From Alphaproteobacteria bacterium (GTDB lineage Bacteria > Pseudomonadota > Alphaproteobacteria > Sphingomonadales > Sphingomonadaceae), in contig JAUIFP010000009.1 in the NCBI GenBank assembly GCA_030430365.1, forward strand, positions 1 to 53,255: a stretch of 53,255 nt of DNA, in the 5' to 3' direction. The notes below the pieces were generated by a model. It made no database searches. It was not told where the DNA came from and saw nothing but the letters and a program-made list of their open reading frames with translations. Position 1 is the stretch's first letter. Every line of letters begins with the position of its first letter. The position numbers were made by a program, and so were the translations under genes. This document shows positions 16,477-24,913 of this stretch, piece after piece.

Positions 16477-17793
16477 ATGTTGGAAAACAGTCTGTCACAG
16501 GAAGCGCGGTTTAGTTCCGAGCTCAATCCCAAACGCGGCTCGCTCTTTGCGGTCATCTCCGCATATCTGGTTACGATTGCCGCCGTCATCGCCCTGGTGA
16601 TGTTCATATCGAGTTTTCGTGAAGCCGGCATCAGGCTTGAAGAAATGCAGGTTGCGCAGAACCGGTTTGCGGCAATCGAACATTTGGTTTGGGAAATCGA
16701 TAAGCGAAGGCCTGCTGCAGAGCTTGAAGTGACAGTGGCGGAGTACAGGCAATTCGCCGAACAGGAAGCAGGCGTTCTGGGAGATGAGCAGAGCGCCGTG
16801 CCTGGCGACCGGTTCCGTTTGGCGGATATCGATGAACTCGAACGCCTCGCTTCGGCGACTGGCGAAAGCCGGTCTCAATTGGCCGAATTGGCGGCCCGTA
16901 TCGCAAGTGACGAAGCTTCGAGAGTAGGTCTCATTCAAGCGGAATTGGATGAGGCGCGCCGGCAATCTATCGTCTACTCCGTCTTGCTCGCCGCGCTGGT
17001 GTTGCTCGGTGCCATGGGCGGTGCATGGTACTTCCTGCGGCGGTCGAGACATCTCGAAAGGTTGCTCAAGGAACGCTCGGAAGAGCTTGAAGAGGTCGAT
17101 CGTTCCAGGCGGCTGTTCTTCGCTCAGGCCAGCCATGAATTACGTACCCCCGTCACGGCGATGCGCGGCGAAGCCGAAGTGGCGCTTGCCGACAACGATA
17201 TGGATCTGGAAGCGATGCGGGAATCGCTCCAGCATGTCGTTTCCTATGCGAGCTTTCTGGGCCATCGGATTGAGGAAATGATCGGGCTGGCGCGCACGGC
17301 CGATGGCAAGGTGCACCTGAAATCCGACCCGCTGGATCTGCGAGATATCGTGATCGAAACGGTGCGGGATGCCAGGGCCTATGCGGAATCGGTCGAAGTC
17401 GATCTGCGCATCAGTGTGCCGGATAAAGCGGTCAACATCGTCGGCGATGCGGAGTGGCTGCGCCGGGGGCTGCTCGCGGTGATCGAAAACGCGCTCAAAT
17501 TCTCGCCGATGGAAGGCTCGGTAAGCGTCGAGCTGACGGTCAAGGACCTTGTCGGCCATGTCCAGGTTTCGGACGAGGGGCCGGGGGTCACTCCGGAAGA
17601 ATTGCCACTTATATTCGATGCCTACTACCAGACGGAGACGGGCAAGGTTCGCGGAGGCAGCGGGTTGGGGCTCGCTCTTGCGCGCTGGGTTGTCGAGCAG
17701 CACGGCGGGACGGCGAGAGCGGAGAACATCGGAAAACTCTCGCGCCAAGGCTGCCGTATTACTTTGACAATCCCACCGGGGCGAACGGCATGA
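16477..17793 (+). CDS. Sensor histidine kinase (two-component system)
   Basis: 438 residues. TM1 is about 23-45 and TM2 about 165-187, with a helical periplasmic sensor part of about 120 residues between them. A short coiled-coil linker without an obvious HAMP domain follows. The HisKA box is ASHELRTPVTAMR with phospho-acceptor His220. The HATPase domain shows the N box VIENALKFS (Asn338), DEGPGV, YYQTETG and GGSGLGLALA. It senses an unknown envelope signal and phosphorylates the regulator encoded next, whose ATG overlaps its TGA (ATGA, 17790-17793). The pair is upstream of the Tad locus, but a membrane protein gene on the other strand separates them. A regulatory link to the pili is only a possibility. 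Confidence 0.93.
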   Translation: MLENSLSQEARFSSELNPKRGSLFAVISAYLVTIAAVIALVMFISSFREAGIRLEEMQVAQNRFAAIEHLVWEIDKRRPAAELEVTVAEYRQFAEQEAGVLGDEQSAVPGDRFRLADIDELERLASATGESRSQLAELAARIASDEASRVGLIQAELDEARRQSIVYSVLLAALVLLGAMGGAWYFLRRSRHLERLLKERSEELEEVDRSRRLFFAQASHELRTPVTAMRGEAEVALADNDMDLEAMRESLQHVVSYASFLGHRIEEMIGLARTADGKVHLKSDPLDLRDIVIETVRDARAYAESVEVDLRISVPDKAVNIVGDAEWLRRGLLAVIENALKFSPMEGSVSVELTVKDLVGHVQVSDEGPGVTPEELPLIFDAYYQTETGKVRGGSGLGLALARWVVEQHGGTARAENIGKLSRQGCRITLTIPPGRTA

Positions 17794-18473
17794 AAAAGAT
17801 CCTGTTAGTCGAAGATGACGTTGGGATTGCGCGCTTCATTTCGCAAGGCCTGCGCGCGCGCGGGCGGGAAGTTCACTGGGAACGCGTTGGCAAGGACGTC
17901 GTCGATCTCGCCTGCAGCGGGGATTTCAACACGGTGATCCTGGACCTGCTGCTGCCGGACCGTGATGGTTTGGATATCTGTGCGGATATCCGGGCCGCCG
18001 ATGTGGGCGTGCCGGTCCTGATGTTGACCGCGCGCGGGGGGCTGGACGACCGACTGGATGGCTTCGCGGCAGGTGCCGACGACTATCTTCGCAAGCCCTT
18101 TGCTTTCGATGAATTGATTGCCCGGGTCGAAGTGCTGGTGCGGCGCGACCGCCTTCGCAGGCCCGATCCGGTTCGGATGGGCAAGCTGCGCGTGGACGTG
18201 GAGGCAAGGGTTGCCGAATGGGATGGCCTGCCGATCGATCTCGGCCGGCGGGCATTTGCATTGCTGACCGCTCTTTCGAAAGCTGGCGGCAAAGTCGTCT
18301 CGAGGGAGGCGCTGATTGACGAGATCTGGGGGCCGGATTCCGATATCACGGAGAATTCCCTGGATGTTTGCGTCAGCACGCTGCGCCGCAAGCTGGAGGC
18401 TGTGTCACCGCAGATTGAGATCGAAACAGTACGCGGTCAGGGGATTGCGCTACGCGTCAACGAACCGAACTAG
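17790..18473 (+). CDS. OmpR/PhoB-type response regulator
   Basis: 227 residues from ATG at 17790; a longer open frame upstream lies inside the kinase gene and is not used. The receiver domain has the acidic pocket EDD (8-10), phospho-acceptor Asp52 in ILDLLLPDRDG, Thr80 and Lys102 in LRKPF. The C-terminal winged helix (about 128-225) shows the typical end pattern SLDVCVSTLRRKLE and VRGQGIALR. It binds DNA after phosphorylation by the kinase encoded just before it. Its targets are not known. The 4-bp overlap means translational coupling with the kinase. Confidence 0.95.
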   Translation: MKKILLVEDDVGIARFISQGLRARGREVHWERVGKDVVDLACSGDFNTVILDLLLPDRDGLDICADIRAADVGVPVLMLTARGGLDDRLDGFAAGADDYLRKPFAFDELIARVEVLVRRDRLRRPDPVRMGKLRVDVEARVAEWDGLPIDLGRRAFALLTALSKAGGKVVSREALIDEIWGPDSDITENSLDVCVSTLRRKLEAVSPQIEIETVRGQGIALRVNEPN

Positions 18474-18503
18474 CGGTTCGCCGGTGCGTCGCCGTTTTCC
18501 AGG

Positions 18504-19334
18504 TCAGGACACCGCGATGCGTTGGCGGAATGTGATGTTTACCCGGTTGGATAGCAGGAGATAGGGCAGCCAGATTGCTGCGCTGATAACCACCTTCTTG
18601 ATGTTGCCGGAAAGCAGGTCCTGGAGAGCGTAGGCCACCTGCGGAGGAAGATCCGGGATGGCTGCGACCTGCTTGGCAATTGTGAGCTGAAGCCCGATGT
18701 CGAGCGCCCAGGCAAATGCCAGCATGCGCGGGAAAAGCGGAACCGAACGCAATGCCATGATGAAACAGACCATATAGAGCAGGTTCATCGCGATCGCGTC
18801 GAATGCCATTATCTGGAAGATTGCAGTGCCCCAGTCGGGCGCGTGGCTGTTCATGGCAGGTACGGCCATGAGAAACTCGAAGCTGCGCACCGGAATGTTG
18901 AGCAGCATGCCCAGGAGCAGAGAAGCCATGAAACCTGTCGGGCCGAAAAGGGGATGCTGGCGCGCGCTCACGACATCGAGTTTGCGCCAGCGACCGTAAA
19001 AGGCCAGCCGGATATTGGGTTGCGCGGAAAGCAGGCCGCGCGGGAAACTGCCAGAGGCCAATGCGTAACCGATGAGCGGGGCAAATCCGATCAAGAGATA
19101 TGGCACTGTAATTTCGGCAAGATCGCGAGCCGAGTAGATCGGCGAAAGAGCGAAGAACGACCGCAGAGCCGCGCCAAAGCCGAAGATAATCAGCCAGGCA
19201 AGCATGATCGGTCCCATGCGGTTTTCGAGAAAAAAGGCGAGGGCCTTGCTGCGTTCTGTAAGTTCGGCCTGCGTATTTTGAATAAATCTGCGAATGCTCC
19301 CGCCAAGAGGCTGGGCCGCGAATTTGTTATTCAT
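18504..19334 (-). CDS. Multi-pass membrane protein of unknown function
   Basis: 276 residues from ATG at 19334; a GTG four codons earlier is also possible. A polar N-terminal part of about 40 residues is followed by around six hydrophobic segments, such as IMLAWLIIFGFGAALRSFF, LIGFAPLIGYAL and FMASLLLGMLL. The end, IWLPYLLLSNRVNITF, is like the last helix and tail of DUF2569-type proteins, but the likeness is short and I do not assign a family. It is convergent with the response regulator gene, and its start faces the pilin gene across a 459-base gap. Confidence 0.7.
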   Translation of the reverse strand: MNNKFAAQPLGGSIRRFIQNTQAELTERSKALAFFLENRMGPIMLAWLIIFGFGAALRSFFALSPIYSARDLAEITVPYLLIGFAPLIGYALASGSFPRGLLSAQPNIRLAFYGRWRKLDVVSARQHPLFGPTGFMASLLLGMLLNIPVRSFEFLMAVPAMNSHAPDWGTAIFQIMAFDAIAMNLLYMVCFIMALRSVPLFPRMLAFAWALDIGLQLTIAKQVAAIPDLPPQVAYALQDLLSGNIKKVVISAAIWLPYLLLSNRVNITFRQRIAVS

Positions 19335-19440
19335 AGCCTGCACCACCCTTATTCTTGGCCTTCGGAGTTTGCTTCTTGATACGGCTAATGACTGTCGAGG
19401 CTAAGGCCGCATCACATTGAAATGTCCGGCCTAACAAAAC

Positions 19441-19457
19441 GAATCGGAGACCGATTC
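19441..19457. repeat. Inverted repeat GAATCGG-aga-CCGATTC
   Basis: A perfect 7-bp stem with a 3-base loop, followed by TTT on the plus strand. It lies about 107 bases upstream of the minus-strand membrane protein gene. It could be an operator for that gene, or a weak plus-strand terminator that insulates the pilin promoter. Confidence 0.35.
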
Positions 19458-19500
19458 TTTCCGCGATTTGCAGCCTCCAAAGGTTCGCTGATCGTGTTAA

Positions 19501-19508
19501 TTAACCAT
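19501..19508 (+). promoter_or_regulatory. CtrA-like half-site TTAACCAT
   Basis: This is an exact match to the TTAACCAT half-site bound by the alphaproteobacterial cell-cycle regulator CtrA, and it is preceded by a further TTAA. It lies about 290 bases before the pilin start. In Caulobacter CtrA activates pilA. Confidence 0.4.
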
Positions 19509-19704
19509 ATGTCATCATTCTGGCTGTGGCTAACCTCCTAGAAAAATAAGGTAAATTTTTTGCTAACGGTTTACGATTGACTGCGCTTTGAAACCGCAGG
19601 AAAGTTATCAACAGTCATGAGGGGATTCCGCATTCGGTCTCCGGCGCACACGCTGAGACAAATAATATATGCGGTCGCGTCGGTTCCTTTTGTTCCCTTC
19701 AGAC

Positions 19705-19712
19705 ATGGTTAA
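19705..19712 (-). promoter_or_regulatory. CtrA-like half-site (ATGGTTAA)
   Basis: The reverse complement of TTAACCAT, about 80 bases before the pilin ATG, where an activator would be expected to bind. Together with the copy at 19501 it suggests cell-cycle control of the Tad operon. Confidence 0.45.
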
Positions 19713-19747
19713 CCGGAAATAGAAGCCGGGGCCAAAAATGCATTGAG

Positions 19748-19774
19748 CCGGATCAGCTCGCTTCGCCGATCCGG
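19748..19774 (+). promoter_or_regulatory. Leader hairpin before the pilin gene
   Basis: CCGGATC and GATCCGG form a 7-bp stem around a 13-base loop. It ends 19 bases before the pilin ATG and 7 bases before its GGGGA ribosome-binding site. It may stabilise the very abundant pilin mRNA. It has no U-run and is not a terminator. Confidence 0.4.
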
Positions 19775-19793
19775 TTATGTTGGGGAAATTACG

Positions 19794-20000
19794 ATGTCTC
19801 GCTTTATTAAATCCTTTATGGAAGACGAATCCGGCGCGTCCGCGGCGGAATATGCCCTCATTCTCGTTGTTGTCGGTCTCGGGATCGTCACCGCCGGTAT
19901 TGCTCTTCAAGGCGCAATCTCCGGTGCGATGCAAAATACCGCTGACTGCATCAACGGCGGCACCGCAGAGGCCTGTGGCGAAGCAGCAGAAGAAGGCTGA
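19794..20000 (+). CDS. flp: Flp/Fap-type major pilin
   Basis: 68 residues from ATG at 19794, with GGGGA seven bases upstream; the frame is open further upstream but without coding character. The prepilin processing site lies in ESGASAAEY, with the expected Gly followed five residues later by Glu-Tyr. A single hydrophobic helix (ALILVVVGLGIVTAGIAL) makes the pilus core. The end has two Cys residues that may form a disulfide. It is cut by the CpaA-type peptidase encoded at the far end of the locus and polymerised by the CpaF/TadB/TadC machine. It sits 115 bases before cpaB, which allows higher expression of the pilin than of the assembly genes. Confidence 0.93.
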   Translation: MSRFIKSFMEDESGASAAEYALILVVVGLGIVTAGIALQGAISGAMQNTADCINGGTAEACGEAAEEG

Positions 20001-20115
20001 TCATCAAGCTGATCGGTTAACACCGATGTGACTGATTGGTTCATCCGGTCCGCTCGTTGATGGGCGGGCCGGATGCCCAGATCATGTTTTCAATGTTTTT
20101 GTCGTCGGGGGAGCT

Positions 20116-21000
20116 ATGGGGCAGCGCAACCTCATAATCATCGTTGCTGCGGTCGTTCTCGGCCTGTTTGCGGTGTGGCTGGCAAATTCCTGGTTCTCGA
20201 GTGTCGAGGAGCAGCAAGAACGCGTGGCCGCCGAACAGGATCTTGTCCGTATCGCGGTCGCACGCCAAGAACTCGATTTCGGATCCCCGCTCACTGCCGA
20301 CAATGTTCGCATGGTCAGCTGGCCGGCAAATTCCGTCCCGGTTGGCGCCTTTCGCAGCTCCCAGGATTTGGTTTCGGCCAACCGCGTGGCCATCCGTCCG
20401 ATTACCACCGGCGAGCCAATTCTTGATTCACGTATTTCGGGCCGGGCCGTGCTTTCGGCCAATCTGGCGCCCGATGCGCGCGCTTTTTCCGTTTCGATCA
20501 ATGCCGTCACGGGGGTCGCGGGTTTCGTGACCCCCGGCGATGTCGTCGATGTGCTCCTGACCCGCCAGATGCCTGGCGAGGGAGCCAACAGCGACGACAG
20601 GATGACGGTCGTGCTGCTCGAAAACATTCAGGTGCTGGCGGTCGATAGGCGGTCGGGGGAGAAACAGACCGAACCGGCCGTAGGCAAGACCGTGACGTTG
20701 GAAGTCGATCAGTTCGGGGCGCAGAAGCTGGCATTGGCGTCCCAACTCGGTACTCTCTCGCTGGCCCTCCGCAATGTCGAAAGCCAGGTTATCGGCCCGA
20801 CCACAACCGTGACGGCCAGAGATTTGGGCGGCGAGGGATATTATCTACCGGGCAGGCCTTCGGCTCCGCAGCAAGCTTATTATGCGCCGTCCGCGCCCAG
20901 TGCACCGGCCCGCACGCGCCGCACCTCCTCCGGGCCTTCGATGACGATCTTCAGGGGAACGGAAGACACTGCCTATGAGGTAAATCGCTATGGCGAATAG
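20116..21000 (+). CDS. cpaB: Flp pilus assembly protein CpaB (RcpC)
   Basis: 294 residues. An N-terminal membrane anchor (IIIVAAVVLGLFAVWLANSW, about 6-25) is followed by a SAF/BON-like domain (about 45-110). A second beta-rich RcpC domain contains GFVTPGDVVDVLLTR. The tail is rich in Pro, Ser and Ala and probably disordered. CpaB is a periplasmic part of the Tad secretin complex. GGGGGAG precedes the ATG. Its end overlaps the start of cpaC by 11 bases, so the two are translationally coupled. Confidence 0.93.
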   Translation: MGQRNLIIIVAAVVLGLFAVWLANSWFSSVEEQQERVAAEQDLVRIAVARQELDFGSPLTADNVRMVSWPANSVPVGAFRSSQDLVSANRVAIRPITTGEPILDSRISGRAVLSANLAPDARAFSVSINAVTGVAGFVTPGDVVDVLLTRQMPGEGANSDDRMTVVLLENIQVLAVDRRSGEKQTEPAVGKTVTLEVDQFGAQKLALASQLGTLSLALRNVESQVIGPTTTVTARDLGGEGYYLPGRPSAPQQAYYAPSAPSAPARTRRTSSGPSMTIFRGTEDTAYEVNRYGE

Positions 21001-22432
21001 GACACTCTTGGGCTGCACGGCACTGGTGGCCATGGCCCTTACCGGGCCAGTCTTGCCGGCCACAGCAGCGGCCCAGACTTCGGCACGGGAGCTCCATGCT
21101 GGCACATTGGAAGTGCCGCTCAACAAGAGCCAGATCGTGACGACGGACCGCGCGATAAACAAGGCGATGATCGGCAACGCGTCGGTAGCCGACGTTCTGC
21201 CGCTGACCGACCGCTCCGTCTACGTACTCGGCAAGACGATGGGTACAACCAGCCTGACGCTTTACGATGCGGGCGGCCGGGTCCTTGCCGTGATGGATGT
21301 CGCGGTGGGCCCGGATGTGAATTCTTATCAGGATCAGGTCACTCGCTTGCTTCCCGGCAGCGAAATCAAGGCCTCGATTTCCGGCTCCTCCATCGTTTTG
21401 ACTGGGTTGGCCAAGGATCCTGGAGAGATCGACCGCGCCATTCAGCTCGCCAGGACTTACGCCGGCGACAATGTCGTCAATCTGGTCGGTGTGGGCAGCA
21501 GCCAGCAGGTCATGCTTGAGGTCAAATTCGCCGAAGTGAAACGCTCCATTGGCGAAGAAGTGGGTGTGCGCGGTTTTGCAGGCTCCAGCGACGGCACGTT
21601 CAACAGCGCCATTGGGCCAGGGGCGTCGGTCACATCGGGGATCGATCCCATTTCCGGGCTGCCGGCCAATGTGTTTGGCGTTAGCGATATTACCAACAGT
21701 TTCGGCGTTTTCGGTAAGACCTTCACTGCCATCGGTCTCAATTTCGATGCCTATCTCGACGTGCTCGAGACGAAGGGTTTCGCGAAGACCCTTGCAGAGC
21801 CAACCCTTGTCGCCTTGTCGGGCGAGAAGGCCTCTTTCCTTGCCGGCGGCGAGTTCCCGATCCCGGTGGTCCAATCCGGCCGAACCGGGGGCGACAATGC
21901 CGTTGGAAGTGTCACTGTTGAATTCAAGCCCTTCGGTGTCAGCCTTGGATTCACTCCGACTGTGCTCGGCGATAAAACGATCAATCTAAAGGTCGAGCCA
22001 GAAGTCAGCTCCATCGATCCTGCAGCGTCGATCCAGCTCAATGGGATTTCCATCCCTGGCCTGCAAACGCGGCGGGCAAGCACCACACTGGAGCTTCGCG
22101 ATGGGGAAAGCTTCGCAATTGCCGGGCTGCTTCAGCAGGATTTCCAGACGACGGTGAACCAGGTGCCGCTTCTCGGTTCGATTCCGGTCCTCGGTGCTCT
22201 GTTCCGTTCCACCGAGTTTCAGAAGGGCGAAACCGAGTTGCTGATCGTCGTAACGCCGCGGCTGGTGGCAGCGATCAAGCCGGAACAGGTCGTTCTGCCG
22301 ACGGATCGCGTCAAGGATCCTGACGCAGTGCGAACCATCATGTTCGGCGAAGCCTACGATCCCAAACCGGCCGAAGAGATGCAGGCTTCGCAAGCCGAAG
22401 CAACAGAGCAGGTGGATGACTATGAGTATTGA
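20990..22432 (+). CDS. cpaC: Type II/IV secretin CpaC (RcpA), outer-membrane channel of the Tad pilus
   Basis: 480 residues with a Sec signal peptide (cleavage near TAAAQ). The N-terminal pilus/BON-type domain includes LNKSQIVTTDRAINKAMIGN, followed by a BON-like segment (about 110-165). The C-terminal secretin domain holds AEPTLVALSGEKASFLAGGE and the end signature VPLLGSIPVLGALFRS. It forms the outer-membrane pore for the Flp pilus. It overlaps cpaB by 11 bases and the following lipoprotein gene by up to 17 bases. Confidence 0.95.
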   Translation: MANRTLLGCTALVAMALTGPVLPATAAAQTSARELHAGTLEVPLNKSQIVTTDRAINKAMIGNASVADVLPLTDRSVYVLGKTMGTTSLTLYDAGGRVLAVMDVAVGPDVNSYQDQVTRLLPGSEIKASISGSSIVLTGLAKDPGEIDRAIQLARTYAGDNVVNLVGVGSSQQVMLEVKFAEVKRSIGEEVGVRGFAGSSDGTFNSAIGPGASVTSGIDPISGLPANVFGVSDITNSFGVFGKTFTAIGLNFDAYLDVLETKGFAKTLAEPTLVALSGEKASFLAGGEFPIPVVQSGRTGGDNAVGSVTVEFKPFGVSLGFTPTVLGDKTINLKVEPEVSSIDPAASIQLNGISIPGLQTRRASTTLELRDGESFAIAGLLQQDFQTTVNQVPLLGSIPVLGALFRSTEFQKGETELLIVVTPRLVAAIKPEQVVLPTDRVKDPDAVRTIMFGEAYDPKPAEEMQASQAEATEQVDDYEY

Positions 22433-22715
22433 TAGCCGCCTTCGTTGTGTGGCCCTGTGCGCCGTGCTTGCCATGTCTGCCGGCTGCGTAAGCAACACCA
22501 TGTTCGAAGCCGAAGGCGACACACAGTTCGGTGATGCCAATCGTCAGACCATGATGGCGCAGGTGATCGATCCAGACCCGCAATATGACGAGCTGGTCCA
22601 CGTATCGAGCGGTGAACACGCCGCCGAGGCGGTTGAGCGGTATCGCGAGGGCCGTGTTCGGGAGCCTGACACGATCAGGACGACAAGCGGACTCAGCGGT
22701 TCGGGCGGCGACTGA
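22416..22715 (+). CDS. Short lipoprotein in the cpaD position of the Tad operon
   Basis: 99 residues, or 97 if ATG 22422 is used. A lipoprotein signal ends in AMSAGC with Cys near position 24. The rest is polar, with the segment FGDANRQTMMAQVIDPDP and later EAVERYREG. These recall the C-terminal part of CpaD proteins, where a similar G-x-A-x4-N-x4-x-DP stretch and an RY-x-G segment occur. Typical CpaD is about twice as long and has more Cys residues. I therefore call it CpaD-like by position with weak sequence support. It is probably an outer-membrane pilotin or stabiliser for the CpaC secretin. Confidence 0.72.
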   Translation: MTMSIDSRLRCVALCAVLAMSAGCVSNTMFEAEGDTQFGDANRQTMMAQVIDPDPQYDELVHVSSGEHAAEAVERYREGRVREPDTIRTTSGLSGSGGD

Positions 22716-22736
22716 TGCCCGGAGTATTGGAAGGAA

Positions 22737-24335
22737 ATGTTGAAGAGCAAGGGACATCGCAGGTCATTTGATTGCGGCGAAGGCGTTGTGCCTGAGGCTG
22801 GCTCTTCTTCACGCCTGTCTGATTTTGCCAAAGACAGTACTGCCGCGGTTGCGGCGTTGTTCGCAATTGGCCTTTTCGTGCTGGTCGCCGCGGCCGGTGT
22901 AGCGTGGGACTGGACGCGGATGACGGCGATGGACAGCGAGCTGCAGAACGCCGCCGACCAGGCAGCGCTGGCGGCTGCGACCCAGCTCGACGGAGAGGCG
23001 GACGCAATCGCCCGTGCCACGAACGCTGCCAGCAATCTGGTGGCGAACATCTCGCGCATGTCGAACGACGGTGAAGGCGCCGCGCTCACAGTTCAGACGA
23101 TCACCTTCTATGACGGATACGATCAGGCAGATGACGAATTCGGCGACGTAACTGATGTGGATGCGGAGGCCGGGGCTGTAAGGGTTCAGATCGCACCCCG
23201 CGAGGCGATCTACACGTTGACGCCCATAGTCGGTGTCATGCGCTCGGGCGATATCACTGCAGAAGCTGCGGCAGCCTTGGGCTCAGCCATCTGTAACACA
23301 CCCCCGGTGATGATCTGCAATCCTTTCGAAGGCGATGACGCCAACGAAAATTGGGATGCCAACGACTATATTGGCGTCGGCCTGAAACTGATCACCGACG
23401 ATGCCGGGGCGCCTGGTAATTTCGGCTTCCTGCGCAACGGACTGGGAACAGGCGCGCAGGACCTGGCGAGAGCTCTCGGTTACAATAACCAACCGGGGGA
23501 ATGCGTCCCGGGGCAGGGCGTGGAGACGGAGCCGGGCCTGAAGGACGTCGTCTTCAATGCGCTCAACACGCGCTTCGACATCAGTACGAATGGGGCGAAT
23601 ACATGCCCCAATGGCGGCACGTGCTCGGCCGCGCCGATTGTGCGCAAGGATCTGGTCAAGGGGAATGGCAACGGCAGTTGCGGAACCTCAGGCAACAATT
23701 CCTGGGATCAACCGATTGCCGGGGAACGGTACGCGCCGAGCTCGGCGGCGGCGCTCAACGAGGCTGAACGGGCAGCCGTCGCGGCGATGGGGCTGCCGCG
23801 CGATCTGTGTCACGCCTGGAGCGAAGACGGGGACTGCGCGGCCGGCAGCGGCGTCGTCGGGACCGGCAATTGGGATCGCGATGCCTATTTCGAGGTCAAT
23901 TTCGGCTATGACCACGCGGGATGGCGGTCTGCGCTCGGCCTGGGTGCCGGGGATCCTGATCCGAGCCGGTACCAGGTCTATCAATGGGAAGCAGGGCCTC
24001 CCGCCAGAGCAGGCAGTGCGGTCGGTTCAGATGGCAAGAGCGGCCATTACGCACCTGTATGCCGGGCAACGGGGGGTGCCGAGCGCAGGCTCATCACAGC
24101 TGCAGTCATCAATTGCGATGCCGAAAGCGTGACAGGCCATCAGACCAATGTCCGCGTTCAACAATGGGTCGAGTTCTTCCTCGTCGAGCCCTCATTCAAT
24201 CGCGACAACAATGCCGGCACCAAGATCACGGATGCCAACGACGTCTATGTCGAGGTGGTTCGTGCAGTGGATGTCGGCGACGACGGCGAGAGCAGCACAG
24301 TCGTGAGGCGGGACATCCCGTATCTAATTCGATGA
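22737..24335 (+). CDS. tadG: TadG-like pilus assembly protein
   Basis: 532 residues. A Ser/charged N-terminus is followed by the TadE/TadG N-terminal membrane segment (AAVAALFAIGLFVLVAAAGVAW, about 36-58) and the typical amphipathic stretch MDSELQNAADQAALAAATQL. A long Cys-containing periplasmic domain, rich in Asn, Asp and Gly, follows. I see no clear von Willebrand MIDAS motif. Proteins of this type are minor pseudopilin-like parts of the Tad system or mediate surface contacts. GGAAGGAA precedes the ATG. Its TGA overlaps the ATG of the following gene (24332-24335). Confidence 0.88.
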   Translation: MLKSKGHRRSFDCGEGVVPEAGSSSRLSDFAKDSTAAVAALFAIGLFVLVAAAGVAWDWTRMTAMDSELQNAADQAALAAATQLDGEADAIARATNAASNLVANISRMSNDGEGAALTVQTITFYDGYDQADDEFGDVTDVDAEAGAVRVQIAPREAIYTLTPIVGVMRSGDITAEAAAALGSAICNTPPVMICNPFEGDDANENWDANDYIGVGLKLITDDAGAPGNFGFLRNGLGTGAQDLARALGYNNQPGECVPGQGVETEPGLKDVVFNALNTRFDISTNGANTCPNGGTCSAAPIVRKDLVKGNGNGSCGTSGNNSWDQPIAGERYAPSSAAALNEAERAAVAAMGLPRDLCHAWSEDGDCAAGSGVVGTGNWDRDAYFEVNFGYDHAGWRSALGLGAGDPDPSRYQVYQWEAGPPARAGSAVGSDGKSGHYAPVCRATGGAERRLITAAVINCDAESVTGHQTNVRVQQWVEFFLVEPSFNRDNNAGTKITDANDVYVEVVRAVDVGDDGESSTVVRRDIPYLIR

Positions 24336-24910
24336 GGCGCTTCGCGCGCCTTATCCTGCGCAACCAGCGCGGCAATGCAGCGGCGGAAACGGTGCTGTTG
24401 TTGCCGCTCCTCACTGTGCTCCTTTTCGGGGGAATGGAGTTCGGCCATTTTTATTGGACCGAACATCAGGTGATCAAGGCAGTGCGTGATGGTGCGCGCT
24501 TTGCCGGGCGGCAGGGTTTCGACGATTTCGATTGTTCGGCTGTCACCGATGCAGGCGTTGAAGCGGCAATCCAGAAGGTGACGCGTACCGGTTTTGTCAG
24601 CGGCAACAATCCCGAGATCGATGGTTCGGACAATCCGCTGGTTCGCGACTGGAGTGACGACAGCACCGTAACCGTTTCGGTGGAGTGCATCTCCGGCGAG
24701 GATTTCTCCGGTTCGGGAATCTACAAGGACTTCACAGAATCGGTCCTCAATGACGAAAGCGGAGAATTTGAGGACGAAAGCATTGCCAAGAAGGTGATCG
24801 TTTCGGCCGAAGTCGACTATCCCGCGCTCTTCGGGGGCTTCGCGTTTCTGGATTTCCTGGAAGGGTACCAGCTCACGGCGTCGGCCGAGAGCCCGGTAAT
24901 GGGGTTCTGA
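24332..24910 (+). CDS. tadE: TadE-like minor pseudopilin (first copy)
   Basis: 192 residues from ATG at 24332, which shares ATGA with the tadG stop; the longer open frame upstream lies inside tadG. The N-terminus, QRGNAAAETVLLLPLLTVLL, is a TadE-type prepilin processing and membrane segment. EFGHFYWTEHQVIKAVRDGA completes the family signature. The remaining part is a periplasmic domain with two Cys residues. TadE and TadF are minor pseudopilins needed for pilus assembly. It ends three bases before the next gene. Confidence 0.9.
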   Translation: MRRFARLILRNQRGNAAAETVLLLPLLTVLLFGGMEFGHFYWTEHQVIKAVRDGARFAGRQGFDDFDCSAVTDAGVEAAIQKVTRTGFVSGNNPEIDGSDNPLVRDWSDDSTVTVSVECISGEDFSGSGIYKDFTESVLNDESGEFEDESIAKKVIVSAEVDYPALFGGFAFLDFLEGYQLTASAESPVMGF

Positions 24911-24913
24911 GCG

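Larger units (their letters stand above)
19335..19793. other. 459-base divergent intergenic region upstream of the pilin gene
   Basis: AT-richer than its surroundings, with no coding frame that I can support. It contains two CtrA-like half-sites (19501-19508 and 19705-19712), a 7-bp-stem dyad at 19441-19457, and a 5' leader hairpin at 19748-19774. It presumably carries the promoters of the pilin operon and of the minus-strand membrane protein gene. Confidence 0.6.

Noticed and set aside
17454..17789. N-terminal extension of the response regulator frame
   Set aside because: It lies inside the kinase gene in another frame. The receiver domain begins exactly at the ATG at 17790, which overlaps the kinase stop.
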